Origin: Bernardetia sp.
GTDB taxonomy: Bacteria > Bacteroidota > Bacteroidia > Cytophagales > Bernardetiaceae
Reading direction: 5' to 3'
DNA length: 41,999 nucleotides
Assembly (NCBI RefSeq): GCF_020630935.1
Contig: NZ_JAHDIG010000014.1
Coordinates: forward strand, 6,012-48,010
Below, piece by piece: positions 36,610 to 41,999 of the stretch. Under the pieces are notes generated by a model. It searched no databases, was not told the origin of the DNA, and was given only the letters and a program-made list of their open reading frames with translations. A program made the translations under genes and the position numbers. Within the stretch, counting starts at the first letter, position 1, and each line of letters begins with the position of its first letter.

Positions 36610-37398
36610 ATGCCAAATTACCACTCACACATACTAACTTCAAACCACTCTCATATCATTGGAAGAACTGACCCTATCACTGGCGACACAGTCAAAGAAA
36701 ATGATAAAGTAGTGTTTTGTGCTGTGTGTAAGTCTTGTTTTTTAGAAGAGAGTTGGATTTACATGGGTGGACGGCATTGTGAGCAATCTGAAACACTTAA
36801 GGATATTCCTGTTGTTGAGACAAAACTTGTTGCTGGAGGAAAAAAGGAGGAACTAGTTGTAGAACTGAGAGATATAAGTCCAAATGTAATTAGTAAAATT
36901 ATAAATTCGTTTTCTTTCGCTTTTGGTTTCTTAGCTTGTGGTGCATTACTCATCAAATTCTTTCTTATTAAATCACAAGTATTTGAGATATTGCTCTTAG
37001 TTATAAGTTCAATTGCAGGTTTAATTGCAGCATCTATAAGTAGTATTTTGACTTCTAGCAGAAGGTTTAAACAGATTACAAAACGAGACATGAATGATAT
37101 ACGTATTTTTAAAACACATATTAAAGTTGGAAAGAAACGCTACTCTTTAGTAGATATAAAACAAATTGAATATTTAGGACGTGCTAATCCTAGTTTATCG
37201 TTTCATTTTGCAAATGGACAATATATAGAATATGACCTTTTTACTCACAGCTATGACCTACTAGAGCTAGAGAAAGTATCTCATATTACTAGACTATCGT
37301 TACATAGCGATAATAAAGACGAGTATGAAATGATACAGAATATTCAGAAAAGCAGCAATGGAGATATAGTCATACCTGATTATTTTGTCTTTGACTAG
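36610..37398 (+). CDS. Tandem array protein 4: RING-like zinc-finger, two membrane helices, PH-like domain
   Basis: 262 residues, the shortest intact copy. In this copy the candidate metal ligands are His5, His7, His13, His15, Cys37, Cys40, Cys43, His56 and Cys57. The His13-x-His15 pair, the three Cys and the His-Cys pair are shared by all copies. The membrane pair lies at about 98-118 and 124-146. The PH-like region (DIRIFKTHIKVGKKRYSL, LSFHFANGQYIEYDL) lacks the insertion seen in copies 1-3 and 5 between its strands. The tail MIQNIQKSSNGDIVI is conserved. It is spaced 4 nt from copy 3 and 24 nt from copy 5, so it is certainly part of one transcription unit. Confidence 0.75.
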   Translation: MPNYHSHILTSNHSHIIGRTDPITGDTVKENDKVVFCAVCKSCFLEESWIYMGGRHCEQSETLKDIPVVETKLVAGGKKEELVVELRDISPNVISKIINSFSFAFGFLACGALLIKFFLIKSQVFEILLLVISSIAGLIAASISSILTSSRRFKQITKRDMNDIRIFKTHIKVGKKRYSLVDIKQIEYLGRANPSLSFHFANGQYIEYDLFTHSYDLLELEKVSHITRLSLHSDNKDEYEMIQNIQKSSNGDIVIPDYFVFD

Positions 37399-37422
37399 AT
37401 TTATTTTTACTATTAACAAAAA

Positions 37423-38250
37423 ATGCCCAACTACCACTCACACATACTAACTTCAAACCACTCTCATATCATTGGAAGAACTGACCCAATTACAGGCGAC
37501 AGAGTTAAAGAAAATGATAGAGTAGTGTTTTGTACTACTTGTAAATCTTGTTTTTTGAAAGAGAGTTGGGAGTATATGAAAGAAGTACATTGTGAGCAGG
37601 GCAGTACACTTGAGGATATTCCTGTTGCTTATTCAAACTTTGTTGTTAAAAAAGAAAAGTATAGTCCAATATATCAGTTAAAAACACACTCCATCTACAC
37701 AACTATTTTTTCTCCTGTTTTTTACTTTCTAGTTATTTATGGGGTTACTATAAATAATTCTAATCGTTCACTTATGTTTTTAGCTGCAACTGCTTTTGGA
37801 GTTATGTTAGGTACTATTACCTCATTGATTATTAAAAAATTAAAATTACTGACTGTAAAATCAGTATGTCTATTTAAAAACCGAATAGAGATAAAAAGAC
37901 AATCTTTCTTTTTTGATGATGTAGAACAAATTAAATTCCAACGAGAGATGGAAAGCTTTATCTCATCAAATGGTCAATATAATACCACATCAAGGACACC
38001 AACATTATTTATTTATCTTAAAAATGGAATGAGAAAAGATATTAGTTTTCCGACTAAAGACTATAAAACTGTTGATTTATTCTTAAAAGGATTAGTCCAA
38101 GTATCTAATACTATCAGAATATCTTTTTATAGTGAGCAATCACAAGAGTATATAGTTATGAAACAGATTGCAGAAAATTCTAAGAGCAATATAACTGTAA
38201 GGCAGCCTGTCCAACTATTAGATGATACACTCTACCCCCATCAATTTTAA
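37423..38250 (+). CDS. Tandem array protein 5: RING-like zinc-finger, two membrane helices, PH-like domain
   Basis: 275 residues. The first 26 residues are identical to copy 4. The module continues with FCTTCKSCFLKESWEYMKE and HCEQ. The membrane pair lies at about 88-108 and 113-133 (FSPVFYFLVIYGVTI; FLAATAFGVMLGTITSLII). The PH-like region follows with LFKNRIEIKRQSFFFDDV, EQIKFQREM, LFIYLKNGMRK and the helix KTVDLFLKGL. The acidic residue at the head of that region (DIR or DVR in other copies) is replaced by SVC. The tail KQIAENSKSNITV is weaker. Function unknown. Confidence 0.75.
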   Translation: MPNYHSHILTSNHSHIIGRTDPITGDRVKENDRVVFCTTCKSCFLKESWEYMKEVHCEQGSTLEDIPVAYSNFVVKKEKYSPIYQLKTHSIYTTIFSPVFYFLVIYGVTINNSNRSLMFLAATAFGVMLGTITSLIIKKLKLLTVKSVCLFKNRIEIKRQSFFFDDVEQIKFQREMESFISSNGQYNTTSRTPTLFIYLKNGMRKDISFPTKDYKTVDLFLKGLVQVSNTIRISFYSEQSQEYIVMKQIAENSKSNITVRQPVQLLDDTLYPHQF

Positions 38251-38255
38251 AAATA

Positions 38256-39209
38256 ATGACATACCACTCACACATATTAAACTCAAACCATTCTCATATC
38301 ATCGGCAGAACTGACCCAATTACAGGAGACACAGTAAAAGAAAATGATAGAGTGGTATTTTGTGCTGCTTGTAAATCTTGTTTTTTGAAAGAGAGTTGGG
38401 AATATATGAATGAAGTACATTGTGAGCAGAGCAGTACACTTGCAAGCATTCCCCTTTTACAATCTACCATAATTGCTAAAAAGAAACCCAAATTTATTGT
38501 AGAAATAAGGAACAATAATTCTAGTGGTATTTTCAAATTACTCTCTTTCATTTTTACAACTTTCACTATTGGCTTGCCCTTACAATTAATTTTTGCAGTA
38601 GAAAATGCTATGTTATTTGGGTTATTAGCTGGTTTTATAGTTGTTCCGATTGTTTCTCATTTTTCCTCTTCTCAAAAGTTTAAGCATTTTGTGGGAGAAG
38701 ATAAAAAAGATGTTCGTCTATTTACAACACATATAGAATTAGGAGAAAGTGATTATCTTTTAAGCTCTATTAGAGAAATAAAATACCAAAGAGATATAAG
38801 CACTAATTTACCCAGTCTGCTACTTTACTTTCAGAGTGGAGGTTTGATTGTTCACGGTTTGCCTATTGTGGAAGGAGAACAAACTGACAAACTACTAACA
38901 GGGTTAGCCAAAATTTCAAAAATGGTAAAGATAAGTTTCGCTAGTGGAAATAGAGGCGAACTGCGTACTATGCAGAATATTCAGGCTCAAACAGAAGGTA
39001 ATATACAAGTTACAGGATTAGAAAACATCAATGAAAGAAGTGAAAGACAACCTACAAACTATCTACCCAATAGCTTCTACGAGGAGTTTCGTAATGCTGT
39101 AGAAGCTCATCAAAATAGCACTCCTAATGAAATCATAACCACTAGAAACGAATCTACAGAAGAGTACAACAATTATTATGATAGATTTATGGACAACAGA
39201 AGACGCTAA
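38256..39209 (+). CDS. Tandem array protein 6: RING-like zinc-finger, two membrane helices, PH-like domain, extended tail
   Basis: 317 residues, the longest and last copy. The N-terminal module matches copy 3 almost base for base over about 120 nt and shares WEYMxEVHCEQ with copy 5. It therefore looks like a mosaic of its neighbours. The membrane pair is at about 93-113 and 119-138. The PH-like region is DVRLFTTHIELGESDYLLS, IREIKYQRDI, LLLYFQSGGLI. After the conserved tail (MQNIQAQTEGNIQV) there is an extra region of about 65 residues, rich in Asn, Glu and Arg and probably disordered (NRRR at the end). A terminator follows. Function unknown. Confidence 0.75.
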   Translation: MTYHSHILNSNHSHIIGRTDPITGDTVKENDRVVFCAACKSCFLKESWEYMNEVHCEQSSTLASIPLLQSTIIAKKKPKFIVEIRNNNSSGIFKLLSFIFTTFTIGLPLQLIFAVENAMLFGLLAGFIVVPIVSHFSSSQKFKHFVGEDKKDVRLFTTHIELGESDYLLSSIREIKYQRDISTNLPSLLLYFQSGGLIVHGLPIVEGEQTDKLLTGLAKISKMVKISFASGNRGELRTMQNIQAQTEGNIQVTGLENINERSERQPTNYLPNSFYEEFRNAVEAHQNSTPNEIITTRNESTEEYNNYYDRFMDNRRR

Positions 39210-39225
39210 TATAGATTAATACGAA

Positions 39226-39272
39226 AAAAGCATTTCCAAAATCAGTCAGAAACTTTTTTTAGAAATGCTTTT
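39226..39272. terminator. Terminator after the tandem array
   Basis: AAAAGCATTTC (39226-39236) pairs with GAAATGCTTTT (39262-39272). The 25-nt loop contains seven T. It lies 16 nt after array gene 6 and could serve both that transcript and the SRP RNA gene coming from the other side. Confidence 0.65.
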
Positions 39273-39342
39273 AAATAGGATAGAATTGTTTAATTTTCGT
39301 ATGTATAAAACTAATATCAATTCCTGTAATGTCTTAAAAAAT

Positions 39343-39427
39343 GTAGCCAACGCTGACCGCTCAACCATCTACCCTTGCTGCCTTCCGACCCTGGGGGAGT
39401 TCAACAGGAGCTAGTCACGCTGACTAC
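39343..39427 (-). ncRNA. ffs: Signal recognition particle RNA (4.5S-type), copy 1
   Basis: Read on the minus strand the 85-nt RNA carries the conserved SRP apical loop (AGGGTCGGAAGGCAGCAAGG), which in E. coli 4.5S RNA binds Ffh. The 5' and 3' ends pair as a terminal stem (GTAGTCAGCG with CGTTGGCTAC, with G-U pairs allowed). A T6 run (39341-39336) follows the 3' end. Its product pairs with Ffh for co-translational membrane targeting. The ends are estimated from the stem and the promoter position. It is identical to copy 2 over the central 73 nt. Confidence 0.93.
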
Positions 39428-39431
39428 GATG

Positions 39432-39461
39432 CAAAGGTACTATTTTTTTTTGGAGTTGCAA
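39432..39461 (-). promoter_or_regulatory. Promoter of SRP RNA copy 1 (TTG-N19-TACCTTTG)
   Basis: On the minus strand TTG (39461-39459) and TACCTTTG (39439-39432) are separated by exactly 19 nt and end 4 nt before the inferred RNA 5' end. This is a textbook Bacteroidota housekeeping promoter. Confidence 0.8.
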
Positions 39462-39587
39462 GCAAAAACTTCATCTTTTTGCACTTCATTTTCATATTTC
39501 ACAATAAGTACTTAAAAATCATTGAGTTACATTTATTTTATTTTTTAAATAAAAAATTAACTCATTCCGATTTTAGCATAACATAAA

Positions 39588-39620
39588 AAAAGCACTCTTA
39601 AAAAGATTAAGAGTGCTTTT
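39588..39620 (-). terminator. Strong terminator between the two SRP RNA genes
   Basis: AAAAGCACTCTTAA (39588-39601) and TTAAGAGTGCTTTT (39607-39620) form a perfect 14-bp stem with a 5-nt loop. The T run continues on the minus strand. It isolates copy 2 from copy 1. Confidence 0.88.
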
Positions 39621-39640
39621 AAAATGTCTTTATAAAAAAT

Positions 39641-39725
39641 ATAACCAACGCTGACCGCTCAACCATCTACCCTTGCTGCCTTCCGACCCTGGGGGAGTTC
39701 AACAGGAGCTAGTCACGTTGATTAC
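39641..39725 (-). ncRNA. ffs: Signal recognition particle RNA (4.5S-type), copy 2
   Basis: It has the same 85-nt length and the same conserved Ffh-binding loop as copy 1, with 73 central bases identical. The differences are confined to the terminal stem: GTAATCAACG pairs with CGTTGGTTAT. One G-C pair of copy 1 has become A-U by changes on both strands, and a G-U pair has become A-U. Pairing is therefore kept, which argues that both copies are functional. A T6 run (39639-39634) and a strong terminator follow. Confidence 0.93.
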
Positions 39726-39729
39726 GACA

Positions 39730-39759
39730 CAAAGGTACGAATCTTTCTTAGAAATACAA
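39730..39759 (-). promoter_or_regulatory. Promoter of SRP RNA copy 2 (TTG-N19-TACCTTTG)
   Basis: TTG (39759-39757) and TACCTTTG (39737-39730) on the minus strand with a 19-nt spacer, the same spacing and -7 box as copy 1. The spacer sequences differ. Confidence 0.8.
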
Positions 39760-39946
39760 TAGCTTGGATAAATTTTATCGATAAAAATCCTTCAAAAATT
39801 TGCATTTCATTCCTAAGTTACTTATTTTAAGAGGTTTATCTAATCAGTATTTTTATATTTTTTTTCTAAAAAACTAAATAGTTGCTCTCATTGCACAAAT
39901 AATCTAGGTTTGTTGTTGGTCGCTTCAACAAAAGGGCTACCAATTT

Positions 39947-41323
39947 TTATTCTGTCAGACCACCTGTAAGGCGAATGAGTGTCGTATTAGCATCAATTAG
40001 ATTATAAGTAGCTTGTAATTCGTTGAAGGCTGCATTTTGAAACGTATTTTGGATTTGGCGATAATCAAAAGAATTGATAAGTCCAGAGTTGTAACGCTCT
40101 TCCAAGATTTCTAAATTCTGTTCGGCTACTTTCTTACTTTCGGTAGAGAGTTCTAAAAGCTGCTTTCGAACATTGTACAAATCAAAAGCTCTTGCCAAAT
40201 CTCTGGAAAGTGTTAATTGCGTTTGTCCGATAGAAAGATTACCTATATTTTCAGAAATTTTGGCTCTCTGTACGGCTCGTTTTAGTTGTCCTCCATTGAA
40301 AAGTGTAAAGGAAAGATTAAAATTTAAAAAGTAGTTTGTTGTAGTGGCATTTATGGGTTCTGTTGGAGCTGCACGGTCGCCAGAAAAAATAGCTTGGCTC
40401 AAATCCTGTCTATTAAAATTATAAGAGTTTCCTGCCGAGACGGAAAAGCGTGGCGTCATAGCAGCTTGATTGAGAAGAGTAGCATCCTTTAAAATGGCTT
40501 GAGAAATAAGAAGGCGATTCAAATCTGGGTTAGCTTCCAACATTTGTTTTTCCAAATCTTCAAACTGATAACTCTCAGACGGAGCTTCTAGTTTTGCATT
40601 GATTTCATAGACTTTTTCTACTTCCTTTTCTCCCATCAAAACATTCAAATCACGTACAGCATTTCTATAAACGAGTTCTTGATTTATCAAATTTATAGAA
40701 TCTGTCAGAAAATTGGTTTTTGTAAGGAGTGTTTCGGCAGTAGTGGCAGTTCCGAGTTCTATCTGCACTTCTGAATATTTATTTCTATCTCTTGAGTAGT
40801 TTAATACTTTCTTCAAAACATCAATACGTTCTTTCTCCAAAACAACCCTATAATATCCTAAAATAACGGCTTGAATAGTGTTTTGAATTACTATTTCTGC
40901 ATTGCCTTCCGATTCTTCTTGAAGTTTTTCTAGGCGATGTTTTGAAATTTTGGTTCTAAAACCATTAAAAATAACCCAATCTACATTTATAGCAGGCTGA
41001 ACGCTATTATTAATGACATTTCCAGCCAAAAAGGAAGCAGGGTTATCGATATTATTTATCGTATTGTTTTGTTGTAATAAGAGGCTTATAGTTGGGTAAC
41101 GCCCTGTTTCTCCCCAGCTGTTGTTTAGAGTAGCTTGATTGATGCGCTCTCTTTCTATCAAAATTCCATAATTATTTTTTAGACTTTTAGCTATCGCTTC
41201 TTCTAAGGAAAGTGCATCGTTAGTAGTCTTGAATACTTGATTTTGAGCAAATGAAGTAGTGAAAAATAGAGGTACAAGAATAAAGGCAAAATATAGCCAA
41301 AGAGAAGGAAAAATATTTTTCAT
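39947..41323 (-). CDS. TolC family outer-membrane efflux protein
   Basis: A 458-residue protein with a Sec signal peptide (cleavage probably after TSFAQ). Two outer-membrane-efflux repeats begin at LSLEEAIAKSLKNNYGI and at YQFEDLEKQMLEANPDL. The long helices (QRAKISENIGNLSIGQTQL, ILEERYNSGLINSFDYRQ) belong to the periplasmic tunnel. TolC-type trimers give tripartite efflux pumps or type I secretion their outer-membrane exit. No membrane-fusion protein or pump gene is in the window downstream, so the partner is unknown. Two SRP RNA genes lie downstream on the same strand, each with its own promoter. Confidence 0.93.
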   Translation of the reverse strand: MKNIFPSLWLYFAFILVPLFFTTSFAQNQVFKTTNDALSLEEAIAKSLKNNYGILIERERINQATLNNSWGETGRYPTISLLLQQNNTINNIDNPASFLAGNVINNSVQPAINVDWVIFNGFRTKISKHRLEKLQEESEGNAEIVIQNTIQAVILGYYRVVLEKERIDVLKKVLNYSRDRNKYSEVQIELGTATTAETLLTKTNFLTDSINLINQELVYRNAVRDLNVLMGEKEVEKVYEINAKLEAPSESYQFEDLEKQMLEANPDLNRLLISQAILKDATLLNQAAMTPRFSVSAGNSYNFNRQDLSQAIFSGDRAAPTEPINATTTNYFLNFNLSFTLFNGGQLKRAVQRAKISENIGNLSIGQTQLTLSRDLARAFDLYNVRKQLLELSTESKKVAEQNLEILEERYNSGLINSFDYRQIQNTFQNAAFNELQATYNLIDANTTLIRLTGGLTE

Positions 41324-41531
41324 AAAAATAAGAAATCAATAACTTGTAAAATAGTAGAAACAATGGTGTTTTCTAAGGAGTTACAAAACAACTCAATTCC
41401 TTACAAAAGGATAAAAAAATAGAGATAGATTAAGAATTTTTAAAGTTGTAATAGGCTTTAAACAATAATTAGTAATTTGCATCTCTAAAAAAATGAAATT
41501 GAAATCTAAAAATGACACTATCCTAAAAATA

Positions 41532-41993
41532 ATGAAGTTATCTTATCTTATTCTGTATAATTTTTTCCTAATATTTTTTATTTTCTCTCTGAGCAGCTGC
41601 GAAAAAGTAGAAGACGAAGTAGAGAGTGATTCATTTATAGGAAAATGGAACTACACTTGGTTAGATGTAGTCACATATCAAAATGACACTTTAGTTTCAG
41701 AGTTCACTCTTCCTGTGCAACCTAGTTCTTTTATAGAGTTTAGAGAGAATAATACCTACACTTCAGAATTGCTATTGCAAAACTCTATACCAATTTTTAG
41801 TACAGGAAACTGGCAATTTAATGAACAAACAAACACTATTCGTTTGGATGGTAGAGTAGAAGGCACAGAAGATTGGGAAATTCTTTTATTAAACAAAAAT
41901 AATTTCCAAGTGCTTTATACTGATATTATTGAAGGAGGTGCTGATAGCGATTTAGTTCTAAAATTAGAAACCACATATACTTTTAAACGATGA
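41532..41993 (+). CDS. Predicted lipoprotein with lipocalin-like domain
   Basis: From ATG 41532 there is a short signal peptide with lipobox LSSC. An in-frame ATG at 41493 would add 13 residues before it and is possible but less usual. The mature domain begins with FIGKWNYTWLD and has repeated strand patterns (SFIEFRENNTY, STGNWQFNEQTNTIRL, VLKLETTYTFKR). This is the layout of small lipocalin-like lipoproteins common in Bacteroidota. The ligand is unknown. The stop TGA at 41991-41993 overlaps an ATG at 41990 (ATGA), so a further, translationally coupled gene may begin at the window edge. Confidence 0.65.
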   Translation: MKLSYLILYNFFLIFFIFSLSSCEKVEDEVESDSFIGKWNYTWLDVVTYQNDTLVSEFTLPVQPSSFIEFRENNTYTSELLLQNSIPIFSTGNWQFNEQTNTIRLDGRVEGTEDWEILLLNKNNFQVLYTDIIEGGADSDLVLKLETTYTFKR

Positions 41994-41999
41994 AACCCA

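Noticed and set aside
34001-39209. Complete ubiquitin-like conjugation system suggested by the RING-like module
   Set aside because: No E1, E2, ubiquitin-like or JAB genes are nearby, and half of the RING metal ligands are missing.
39343-39725. CRISPR-like or IS-end interpretation of the two long direct repeats
   Set aside because: Only two copies 298 nt apart. The repeat is explained by the SRP RNA apical loop, terminal stem and promoter.

Overview
The window is A+T-rich, gene-dense DNA from a member of the Bacteroidota, most probably a marine Cytophagales of the Bernardetia/Flexibacter type. The evidence is the promoter style (-33 TTG and -7 TAnnTTTG, cleanest in front of two small RNA genes), the near absence of Shine-Dalgarno sequences, many lipoproteins with short signal peptides, a BatA-type membrane protein, an imelysin-like lipoprotein and a LolC/E-type permease. 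The family-level placement is inference. No tRNA, rRNA, CRISPR array or intact insertion sequence was seen.

Layout. 1-7.9 kb: the 3' part of a PAS/HisKA/ATPase/receiver/HPt hybrid kinase, a small lipoprotein, a BatA-like protein, an unknown protein, a secreted beta-helix protein and a LolC/E-like permease. 7.9-11.5 kb: a minus-strand set (alpha/beta hydrolase, DtxR-type metalloregulator, AraC-type regulator) divergent from an M48 lipoprotein peptidase. 11.5-15.9 kb: radA followed by a KAP-type NTPase broken into two overlapping frames, then a membrane-anchored unknown. 16-18.7 kb: a large Ser/Thr kinase with a TPR-like output region. 18.7-19.9 kb: a two-gene unit of a Thg1-like 3'-5' polymerase and a PNKP-like P-loop kinase, a plausible RNA-repair module. 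20-26.6 kb: a small unknown, a GT2 glycosyltransferase, a lone PD-(D/E)XK-like protein, mnmG, an SDR, a MITE-like element and a PD40 propeller lipoprotein. 26.6-33.7 kb: a detached nuoC, a giant DUF2339 membrane protein, an acidic unknown, a DinB-like protein, plsC and an imelysin-like lipoprotein.

34.0-39.2 kb holds the most unusual locus: six co-oriented tandem paralogues separated by 4-26 nt. Each has an almost constant N-terminal RING-like, zinc-finger-like module in which one of the two metal sites appears lost, then two predicted membrane segments, then a divergent PH-like C-terminal region. The second copy carries one extra T in a T tract, which breaks its frame. The 5' module is nearly identical in DNA between copies while the rest diverges strongly. 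I do not recognise a described system with this architecture.

39.2-42 kb: two tandem SRP (4.5S-type) RNA genes on the minus strand. Each has its own TTG-N19-TACCTTTG promoter, and they differ only in the terminal stem, where the changes preserve pairing. They are followed by a TolC-family outer-membrane protein and a small lipoprotein.
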